Shown: positions 54,544 through 64,000 of the stretch, piece after piece
Layout: each line of letters starts with the position of its first letter
Position numbering within the stretch: the first letter of the stretch is position 1
Assembly (NCBI GenBank): GCA_029255685.2
Contig: CM055317.2
Span: 17,873,501-17,937,500 of the forward strand
Length of the DNA: 64,000 nucleotides
Reading direction: 5' to 3'
Source: Silene conica
Taxonomy: Eukaryota > Streptophyta > Magnoliopsida > Caryophyllales > Caryophyllaceae
The notes under the pieces: model-generated
Told to the model about the DNA's origin: nothing
The model's input: the letters and a program-made list of their open reading frames with translations, nothing else
Databases searched by the model: none
Program-made: the position numbers and the translations under genes

Positions 54544-55740
54544 ATGGCTATGACAAATGTTCTTTGTATTAGTGACCTCAAGTATGGAGTTCGGGTTACT
54601 CAGATGAATATTATTGTTGTACACAAATGGAACAGGGCAGAGTTAAATATCAAAAACAAAAAATTTGATAAGAAGACATAATCAAGCAGCAAAAACAACA
54701 ATTGCGACAAGAAGAAACTCGATGCAGTTGAATTACTATTTGTTGATTCAAAGATTTGTCTATATTTTTTTTAGCTTTTAAAAAATCATATTGGGCCTTT
54801 CACAAAGACGAAAAATAGGAGTAACACCCTTCGGCAATTTGTATTGACAATCCCGGGGTTTTAATTTGAAACCCCAAATCCAAATAAATCTAAGACTCGA
54901 TGGTTGTTGTCTTTTTCATTCATTCTTGACACGTAGTACAGATTATATCATATTGCTTTTAGATATACAAATCAATGTCTTATAGGCAATAAACCAACAC
55001 CTCATTCTAGAAGTAATTTCAATCATTAGCATACGAATCTTATATAATAACAATAAACCAACATAGCTTATATGCCATATACTTCTATATAAATTGTTAG
55101 TCCTGGAAGATCAAAACAGCACATCATTTTCAAACACACTTAAAATATAATCCCTGGATGTCATGGCCATCAAATAAAAAGAAACCATCTGCATCTTTCA
55201 TATACAATAAGTAATTTAAATTAATTACTTGGCAAGTATACGATCGAGTAATTGGAATTAGAAGAAAATATATCCAAGCAAGTATACAATCGAGTATTTT
55301 TGATAAATTTCTATTCTTTTCAGAATGATATTATCCAAGCAACTATAAGGAACAATTGATTTCCCATTTCGGATCACAGCTGTCTGTTGGTGAAGTGCAC
55401 ACCATTCGTAACTTAATCGTAGACAACATCGGCCTAGACGAGGCAACCCCTCATCCCTACCGTTTGAGGTTTGAGTATTCAACAAGAGTTCAGAAAACAG
55501 ATGATCCAACAATACCAAAAAGTTTATATCGCTTTGCAAGTTATAACGACATATTGGACGGTATAATTCTCATACACATTATATAGGTATGACTCTTCAA
55601 TTATAATATTTATTTACCGTATTTTATTAATTTTCGACTATGGTTTTTTGTTTGTTTCCATATTTGACTTTGCAGATGTTATAGGAAAGTTATATGAGAT
55701 GGATAGTTTCCAGATTGGTTAATGGACAAGATGAAGGTAA
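54544..55740 (+). pseudogene. RPA1-like (replication protein A large subunit / DUF223) gene, decayed
   Basis: Exon 1 (54544-54762) reads MAMTNVLCISDLKYGVRVTQ, VVHKWNRAEL, then an in-frame TAA (54679-54681), then KKLDAVELLFVDSK. Exon 2 starts after TTCTTTTCAG at about 55322 with NDIIQATIRN, shifts frame near 55352, then LISHFGSQLSVGEVHTIRNL and KTDDPTIPKSLYRFASYNDI. A third exon-like piece after TTTGCAG (about 55676) reads DVIGKLYEMDSFQIG. This is the first OB fold of plant RPA1-like proteins, which bind single-stranded DNA. The expected first-intron donor reads AAGATTT instead of AAGGT. The protein would be far shorter than a full RPA1. Such fragments are often carried by Helitrons, but no Helitron ends were found here. 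Confidence 0.7.
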
Positions 55741-57239
55741 GATTGATGAAGGATGATGAAGCTCTCACACATGCATCCTTTCTTTCACATTGTAGGTGTA
55801 AAAATATCGTTTGTTTTGGATCGGGATGTAATGTGATTTTGTTATTTTACAAAGAGTGGTAGGTAGAGGAGATGATGGCCTCTAGAATGGTCGGTTAATG
55901 TCTTAGATTGGGCCTTTGGGCTTCGTCTTTGAGTTTTGTAAAATGGTTGGTCAGTTATAACCATCCTTTTGTACTGTTCATTCATCTTTTAATAATGGGT
56001 TGGGCTGTATATTTTAACAAAAAACAATTTGTGGGGCTATTTTCATTTTCTCGGACCTTTAAGCACGATTAAGAATCTATTATTTTGTTTTGTTGTTTTA
56101 TTTAAATATTTATTATGAAAAGATTTGTTAGATCGATTTTTATATTATTTTCATTTTCTGTAATATATAAAACTTAATTATCTTAATTTTGATTTTTTTA
56201 TAATTTAAATAGCTTAAATTACTTAAATTTGTAAGTTATAATTTCCTTTTTTAACTATGTCTTAATTGTTTTATTTTAATCATGTATTACAATTGTTACT
56301 CTTATTAACATTATCATGTGTACTTACATAACTTAAAGTTCTCAAATTTGAATGTTATAATTTCCGTATATATATTTTAATATATACAATGATATTATAT
56401 TATCTCTTTTTTATTTTTAAAAAGTACACATGTTCGAATAAATAGAATTGTTATATAATAAGTAAAATTTATAGTCATCTTTAGAAGTAAATTTATAGTT
56501 AAACAATTTAAATAGCTTTTGTTTTGCGCATGGGTAAGAGTTTAGAATCAGGAATCATATCTGGGTGATATGGGGTTGGAACTTCATACCTAATACCTTA
56601 TGTTTGTTTCAATTGTCAGTTATATGTGTTTGAGATTAAGTTAGGATTGAAATATGTAAAATTCAGTACTTTAAAAAATAATTTTAACATATAAAAATCA
56701 TTAAAATAAGGATTTTATCAAATCATTATTTAAAATGTTTCGTTTACAATATGTCTTAATATTTTTTCACATTTTTGTTTATTATGGTTTGATACCCATG
56801 GGTATCAATCCCATACCCACCCCTCCTAAGGTATGACAAACTCATACCCCATGGGTTTGAGGTATGAGTATGAAACTTTTACATTTGCTAAACAAACACA
56901 AGGTATAGGTTTGGCTCATTCTAAACCCATACCTTAAAACTTTTATGTTTGAACCAAACATAAAAGGTATGAGAACCAAACTCATATCCATGTGCGAAAC
57001 AAACGCCCCCTCAGATATAAACATTTGATGTGAGGTGTATTTTTTAAAACTTATTCAAAATTCATATTTTTAATATGTAAATGGATAAAATCATATACTT
57101 TCTAATAAGCTCCTATTCTTTAAAATAAAGCTCGGATACTTTATTACAAAACTCCTATTGTACACTATAAAATCAGATATATAGTTCATGAATTGCAAAT
57201 TTTGATGGTGGTGGTTGGACCGAGTAAAAAGGTCATTTT
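55741..57239. other. AT-rich intergenic DNA with a possible MITE
   Basis: At about 56775-57010 a segment of repeated GGTATGAG/CTCATACC and ATACCCATGGGTAT motifs ends in CGAAACAAACGCCCCCTCAG, like the end of a PIF/hAT-type MITE. No TSD resolved. The rest is featureless. Confidence 0.4.
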
Positions 57240-60200
57240 TGTTGAGAATTGTGTCTTGATCAATAGTGCGATCACATAATTAAATCTCATGACAAGAATG
57301 CGCAAGGGATGATTTGCAATTATATATATAGTCAATTGACTAACATTTAATCGGTAATGATTGGCTCATCTTAACCGGATATATCACTTCCCCTACATTA
57401 CTGTCGTATGACGGTGGTGGTCAGTTGATCCCTTTAGGTCACACCTTTAGGACGATTCCCTTAATGGATAAATTAATTAATCGTATATCGATACGAGTTA
57501 ATTAATTCCTTAAAAAATGAACATTTTAAGTGAAAATGAGAATTAATATCTTATTGTAATATGATTAAATAAGATTCGAATTTAGTAAATAAAAATCATT
57601 TATTACTAAAGCATATTTTTTGTTTACGAAACGAATTAATTTAGAATGAATGATATAATACTTTTACGAAATGTTGTAAAATGTATTTTCTCGACCCATA
57701 TTATTTACTGTAATATTGTATTACATGTAAATGTTTAATATATGATATTTTATATTGACGTATTTATTTAAGTAGTTAAATTTTTTAATTGTGACATATG
57801 GATCATTATATGTCACATGTCACATGTCAATACATTTGTACATTTTATAAGATAAAAAGGATGACAAATTTGGGTTAATATGGAGGGTAAATTTCGGTGG
57901 TTTTGGGTAGTGGAGATCAATTGTGTTAAGTTGTAATCATGATACAAACACAATGATAATCTACTATGAGGAGGTTTGCATGCCTAAATGCCTTGATAAG
58001 ATAAATGGTGTGCATGCATTGGTTCTCCCATTCTCTTCCCATTTGTGCCGTGAAAGCTATCACCATAAGACTAATTTTTGGTCTTTTCATTTATTCTTCC
58101 AACACTTCACAAGTTCATGAAACATAATTTCTCATTATTCTCTAAAAATAATAAGATTAAAACTAGAGAGTATTTGTTCATTTTTATCATCATAATGCCG
58201 AAAATAATAGTGTATTATTTTCTTAATATTAGTTGATAATATAAGGTTAAGTTGTATATTCATTGGCGTATCCACGGGGGATGCTGTGGCAGCATCTGCA
58301 CCCCCATAAATCATAAATATTTACAGCAACAGATATAACAGTAGCTTGGGTGTGGTTAATTGGCAGGTTGGATTTAAATAATGTTGAATGTTAAGTGTTC
58401 GACCTCCCTTAGTAGCAGTTTGTCCTTTCCATTCTTTTCCTTTTTCATTCCTTTCTCACAAAACCAAGTGCGGGAGTATAAATTATCTTACGGCAATTAA
58501 TTTAAAATTTGCAATGAGTTATCCCAAAACTCTTTTTACATTTTCGTATAATACCATCTTTACAAGTATTTATGTTAATATTGTGACTAGGAAATGAATA
58601 TACCCCTTTAAGAGTCTATTCTTAGTTCTAAAATTATTATTATTAACATCCAACATTTTAGTGTAAATTTTGTTACTGTTATCTCAGATTTGCGAGTTAT
58701 TATGATAACGAAATAAAAAATAAAATATTAAGAACATATATGATATGGGCGAAATTTTTTATGCATGAATAGTTACTGGTCCTAAAACTATTTTAGGTCA
58801 TTTGGAATGATTTATGGAAAAATATTGTTCATTTTGTTAATTAATTGGTAATTTTCACACTTTATACGACTAAAATGTAAATAATTATGGGAAAAATAGT
58901 AATTTTATTTTCTGGCCGAGATTTTTTTAATATGTTCTCACATGAATTTTCTATATTATAAATATGAATTTTCGTAATTTTTGAAGTTTTTATGAATTTT
59001 AATTGTTAATATGTCATAAAATGAGAATAATTGGGTGTATATAGTTAACCTATGAATTTAGCTACAAAATTTTTTGGGGATGTCACATGTAATATTTAAA
59101 ATGTTCATTAAATTTTTCAGATGTTTTTGTTGAGTATTGCATGATTATTGATTTTTATTGTAAAAATCGGTTTAATAGTGACTTAATTCAACTTAAATAG
59201 TTTGAGTTGGAATTTGGCCATAAAAATTTAACTCAATGTTATATATATTATTTCCAGCATGCATGTAAATTTTGAGATTTTACTATCGAATATTGCATGA
59301 GAATCGATTTTAATGGTTAAAATCATGTTAAATATGACAAAATTGGTTAAAAATAGTAAATGTTATTAAAATGGCCTAAATATTCACCCATAGATTTCAT
59401 ATTATATAAGTTCATCAGTATAATTTTCTTGGGAGCCGTAAGTTTCTACAAATTTAATTTTTTAATTTTACAAGCTAAAGTTGAAAAATTGAATTGTAAG
59501 AGTCATATAATGATTTTTCAGACCTTGGGCAGTGTTTTTTACTGTCCATTTCAGTTTCTAAAGTGTTTTAGAATATATAAAATTTTTATTAGTATTTCTT
59601 GGTATTTTAATTGCATTTTTAAAGGTGATTTTTGAATTTTTGACTTAAAAATACGCGTTTTACGAATTATTTTTGAAATAAATTGGTTATTTCAATTATA
59701 CTAATAAATTTGTGGTTCTGGAATTTTGAGATTTGAGAAAATTCCAGAATATCCAAAATTTGAATTTTGAATTTTTCGGATTTTTTATGACTTATTTGGA
59801 TTTTTATATTATTTTTCCCGTAAAACCGATTAAATTCCGAACAATATTTTAATAATAAGTTAAGTCATGTTCAAAATTTGAGTAAGACTAAATTTTGAAA
59901 CCTAAAATGTGTTAGGATGTTTAACTTAAATGTGAATATCGATTCACGTAGTGTTAAGTGATTTTAAATGTTAAAATCACGCAATTCCATAAAACCGGGT
60001 TATATTGATAACATGTTTAAATAATATTTAAATAGAACGATTTGGCTTAGGATTGACATGTTAGTTACAAATTTATAAGCATTGCATTTTATTTATGATT
60101 GTCATAATTTTATTTACGTAATTTGGAATTATGTAATTTTGCTTAGTATGGCCTTAGTTTTAATCGATATTACCCGAAATCTATGGGAGTATCGATTCGG

Positions 60201-61804
60201 TTGTAGTTAAATGTGATCTCGTATCACTTTATTTTATTGTTTTATTCTATTTTGCAATGTATAAAGTAGATAGAAAATTTGTAATTTTAAATTTCGGAGA
60301 TCCTTGAAGACGATGCCTTTCGGAAAGGAGTTCCGACCATGACGGTGTTTAGCTTGGGTTGCGTGCCTCAAGTGAAGTTCAAGGGACCAAGAAGTTGGTT
60401 TTCGAATTTGTATTTTACATTTCATTCATTTTCTATTTTAGGAAGGCCATACTAGGATTTTCTTTATGCTTTTATTTATGCTTTATATGTTTGCATGCAT
60501 GGCCAAATCGTCATACCGAGTCATGCATGTTTATCGAGTATATCGATCGTGTCAATTAAGTTATCGATAATTCACCGACTTAGTTCACTTAAAGGAGATA
60601 GATAATAAATTAACAAGATCTCTTACGTATTTAAAGATTGAGACTTAGCCTTACCAAAGAGTAAAAACCCATGACTCCCTTCTTCATAAGGAAGTGGGCT
60701 CGGCTACACCAGGGTGCTAAACTTATTACATTGAGTAAGTGGGGTAATATGATTACACTTTGAAATTTGGTCAATTTCAACGAAAGTATTCGTAACCGTA
60801 GTTGCAGTAAGTTCGGGCTAAAGATAATTTAAAGTAAATTGTCGACCGAGAGTTCTAATGTAGAATCGATTAAAGGTTAATCCACCGAATTATATTTATA
60901 AGGGATGAATCGGCTACACCGTGCCCTAATTAGTATGGCTTTGGGTCTCGGAATCGTTTACTTAATTGGGTAAGAGATCATTAAGTAAATGTTCAAATTG
61001 TTTAAAATATTTACAAATTTTATAAACGATAATTGTTTTAATTCCTTCGTTTTATTTGTAGTTCATTTTTCAACAATCATCGATGGCTCTTAACGCTCCT
61101 CCTCTCACAAACGTATCATGGCTTCGATCCTTCATGGATCGTTGCAAACTTGACAAGCATGGTGTTAATTTTAAAGATTTGGACGCGCAATTGCTTTTGG
61201 CCGCAGAAGGTGACGATAAGACTCGTTACCTAACCGTAGTTGCTCCTCCCACTTCCACCGCGCGCGCCGTGGAGGCGACTCGTGAGGCCTATGAGGCCTA
61301 TATGAAAGAGTCGCACGCTCTCAAGAACGTGCTTATATTCTCTATGGAGCCGGATCTCCAAAGGAGAATGATTAAATTTAGCACGACTCATGAGATTTAC
61401 ACCAAGCTTGCGACCATGTTTTTGCAAGCTCCTAGGGTGGTTCAATATGAGGCGGCCTCCGCCTTCTTTGACCTCAACTTGAAGGAGGGTCAAAAGATAA
61501 GCGCTCATGTGCTCAAATTGGTTGAGCTAGCCGAGACCTTGAAGGTGCAAGGAGTGGATGTTCCCGACTCCCTCATAATAGATCGAGTTCTTCACTCCCT
61601 TAACAAAGTGAAATCGTATGCACAGTTCCGGGTGAACTTCAACATGCGAAATCAAGAAACCTCTTTGGACGAATTGCATAAGATGATCGTCCAAGCGGAA
61701 AGGGACATGGGACTTAATGAAAGTTCCACGAAAGATGTGCTCACCATTGAGAAGAAGGCCAAAGGGAAATTTAAGAGGAGTGCTTTCAAAGGCAAGGACA
61801 ACAA
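57240..61804 (+). mobile_element. Third copia element, 5' part, cut by an LTR insertion in gag
   Basis: The LTR starts TGTTGAGAATTGTGTC at 57240 and shares blocks with the 25150 LTR (GACGGTGGTGGTCAGTTGAT, then CACACC-TTTAGGAC). I could not place the LTR end or a primer binding site. A separate insertion beginning near 58262 (ATTGGCGTATCCACGGGGGA) may interrupt this part. The leader at 60250-61080 resembles that of the young element. Gag begins at 61083 and is cut at 61804. Confidence 0.7.
61083..61804 (+). pseudogene. Copia gag, 3' truncated by an LTR insertion
   Basis: An open frame of about 240 codons from MALNAPPLTNVSWLRSFMDR through EAYMKESHALKNVLIFSMEP, RVVQYEAASAFFDLNLKEGQ, DSLIIDRVLHSL and QVERDM-like QAERDMGLNESSTKD to a basic stretch. 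It parallels the gag at 27803 block by block, so same lineage. The frame continues past 61804 only into LTR sequence and stops at 61877, so the last 24 codons are not gag. No zinc knuckle, protease or pol remains in the window. Confidence 0.92.
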
Positions 61805-64000
61805 TGTAAAACCCCTCGTCGCAGCGGAAAATAAAACATACAAATATGCCAAAATTTACGCAGAATTTAAACTTTAACATGCATGATAAAACGAGGTGAA
61901 TTAAAACAAAACTATACAAACTGATATAAACAACAATAGATAAGTATGTAAGTCTAAGTACGAAAAGTATAAATATACAAAACAGCCTGGGATGGCACAT
62001 CCCTACAGGCACTCAATGTAAATCCAAAAATAACTAGGTCTAGCTACACGATAACGGGTAAGTCATCGATGATAGGATCATCGCTCGCTAGCCTCCTGTA
62101 ACCCATCAGCCACATGTCATGTACCTACATACATGAAAACATATACGCCACAACCAGTGGGGAGTGACTACAGTTCTCCTAGCCACCTATTGTTAACGAC
62201 ACGTAACACATAAAGCATCCAACATACTCCAACATTTATAACATGCGAAGTACATATATATCAATATCTCAACTTTCATATCAACATTCAATACTTGCAA
62301 AGGCTCTCAACTAACTTCGGAAACTATTTGAAATGAGAGCCGGTCTCCCTTCCGGTTGCCCGACCGGGTGGTCTTTCACTCCAAACCATTTACGAAACCA
62401 GACTAAGAGTCGTCCAATGCCTTGGACGAACAATACTAAGATAACCAATATTCCATACAAACACACAATCAATCAGCAACATCTGACACTGTACCCCAAC
62501 TCAGGCAAGCAGATGCAATCAGCAGTATCTAGAACCTACCCCAACTCAGGCAAGAACTAAACACAATCAGCAGTGTCCAAGTCACTCCCCAACTCAGGTA
62601 AACTTGGTACACAAATCAGCAAGTATACACTCGTGAACCCCTGCTCAGGCACGAATGGATATCAATCAGCTAATAATGGTTCATGGACTCTGCTCAGTCG
62701 TGACCATTACCCTTCGTAGTGAAATCGGGATCCCAACTCAGACCCAACCCACTACGGTCATACAAACTCACGGTAGAACAGAGGTCCCTGCTTAGACATT
62801 TCCCTACCGCATCAACCATACACGTGACGGTCCAGAGGTCCCTGCTCAGACATGTCCGCTATGCCACAAACACTCACATGTCAAGCTAGAGGATCCCTGC
62901 TCAGATCATACCTTGACATGCATCAAACATCAGTACATATCGTACTCTAGCGGTCCCTGCTCAGACATATTCCGATATGCACTACAGCCATATCCTTAGT
63001 CCTAACTTTATAGACCTCTAACAACACTTAATTGACCCCGAGAACTAAGTTGAGGGAGAGCCGGTTTCCCTTTCGGTTACCCGACCGGGGGGTCTCTATC
63101 CTCTCTCCATTCCCGAACCCAATATAGTGCCGCCCAAACCTCGGGGACTTCAAACACACATACACATGTAAGAGAAGACCAAGTTCGATAACAACCACTA
63201 AAAACCTAAGACTCTCCTCTACAAGTCTAAGGGTTACCTGTTCAACTAACTAGGTTCACTAAGTCTCATAAGCAACCTAAGAAATTGATTAGCTTAAGAT
63301 AAGAAATAAACTTGCTAAATTATTGCTTACTACATTACCCATTACCATTAAGAATTAACTAACCTTTAGAGAAGTAACTAACCACTTTACTAAATCTTAC
63401 CTAGCTCAAATATACATTTAAAACCAAGTATATATACCACCAAACATTACTTAAAACATCCTAAAAACAATTAGGAAACAAGCCCCCAAAACAGCTCGAA
63501 AAACAATTAAACGAGCAGAAAATTACAGCGATTTTTGCGCAGCCTGCGCAAGTGGGGTGCGCAGCTGCGCCTGGGCTGCGCAACCTGCGCATGGGGAGGC
63601 ACAGCCTGCGCCCAAGCACGGGCCAGGTTGCTCACTCGTATTTTCCTGCAATTCGTCAATTCATTCTATCCTTCGACAAACACTTCTAAACCATGATTTC
63701 TAGTATAAAACCTATACTATCAGCACATAACAACCCATAGCAATCCCGAGTGTATCTCTTATATAATCTTTGAACAAAATCAAGCATTAAATCAAGCATA
63801 ACAACAACATTCCCAAATTCTACCGATCTCCATGTATACTCACAAATTCCACCCAAACCATGATTTCAACACAATTCTTCAACAATAAGAATATATGAAG
63901 CATAAGGAAGATAAAAGCAAGCCTAAACATGTTCCTAAACACAAGAACTCATCAAAAATCACAACAAGCATGCTACTTTAACAATTTAGGTCGAGGGTAT
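61805..64000 (-). mobile_element. LTR of the giant-LTR gypsy family, running off the right edge
   Basis: The first bases TGTAAAACCCCTCG are the complement of the LTR end GGGGTTTTACA seen at 17368-17378. The next 2.2 kb match the solo LTR 14261-17378 in inverted order: GTGCCTGTAGGGATGTGCCA, GC block (62335-62375), hairpin array (62400-62985), GC block (63053-63096), and GCGCAG palindromes (63535-63612). The left flank is AACAA (61800-61804); the far end and its TSD are outside. Solo LTR or complete element cannot be decided. Confidence 0.9.
62400..62985 (-). repeat. Hairpin array in the second LTR copy
   Basis: Minus-strand units centred on TCTGAGCAGGGA or CCTGAGTTGGGG. Complementary arms in plus coordinates: 62628-62635/62650-62657 (one wobble), 62715-62721/62750-62756, 62771-62776/62804-62809, 62877-62885/62912-62920 (9 bp perfect), 62936-62942/62973-62979. 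Arm sequences differ from unit to unit and from those at 16088-16715. Confidence 0.75.

Noticed and set aside
61805-61877. C-terminal extension of the copia gag
   Set aside because: These codons are read from the inverted LTR (TGTAAAACCCCTCG) inserted at 61805.

Overview
This window is nuclear DNA of a flowering plant, probably a eudicot. It has spliced genes with plant-specific architecture (a WLIM1-type two-LIM protein and an F-box protein), AT-rich intergenic DNA, Ty1/copia and Ty3/gypsy LTR retrotransposons primed from initiator tRNA-Met, a SINE, Stowaway-like MITEs, hAT-like MITEs, Mutator-like elements and Helitrons. The species cannot be fixed from the sequence. Only two host genes look intact, WLIM1 (37498-40295, +) and the F-box gene (45727-50255, -), plus a decayed RPA1-like gene (54544-55740, +). 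Most of the rest is nested transposable elements.

0-8.6 kb: the 5' half of a decayed minus-strand copia element (SIRE/Maximus-like, 5' LTR 3200-4699, PBS 3186-3197, integrase running off the left edge) sits in a decayed gypsy gag. Next come an unclassified 1.4 kb insertion and a solo LTR of the same copia family (7184-8639) with a perfect 5-bp target-site duplication (TSD). 8.6-10.7 kb: a Stowaway MITE and a SINE with an 11-bp TSD. 10.7-20.6 kb: a minus-strand gypsy remnant is split by a plus-strand Tekay/Del-like gypsy element, which is split in turn by a 3.1 kb solo LTR with TSD CGAAG. 23.8-33.8 kb: a small Mutator-like element carries a MuDR N-terminal exon and is interrupted by a hAT MITE, another MITE and a young full-length copia element (25150-33494; LTRs 1000 bp each, 3 differences by eye, TSD AAATT). 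34-37 kb: a hAT MITE, a Stowaway-like MITE and a long-inverted-repeat element holding a tRNA-Leu(UAA)-like sequence, immediately upstream of WLIM1. 41.3-44.8 kb: a minus-strand Helitron with minisatellites. 45.7-50.3 kb: the F-box gene. 51.8-53.4 kb: a Helitron 3' end and another hAT MITE. 57.2-61.8 kb: a third copia element, cut in its gag by an LTR of the same giant-LTR gypsy family as the 14-17 kb solo LTR (61805 to the right edge).

The most interesting signal is inside the giant gypsy LTR: a tandem array (16088-16715) of imperfect repeats, each with a constant 24-nt core flanked by arms that differ from unit to unit but remain complementary within the unit. In the first six units every non-Watson-Crick pair within the stems is G.U on the plus strand. 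This is what selection on an RNA hairpin array would leave. A diverged second LTR copy (about 62600-62985, minus strand) has the same design with different arm sequences and a different core. Three separate retroelement families in the window also carry clusters of short GC-rich palindromes in the LTR or leader.
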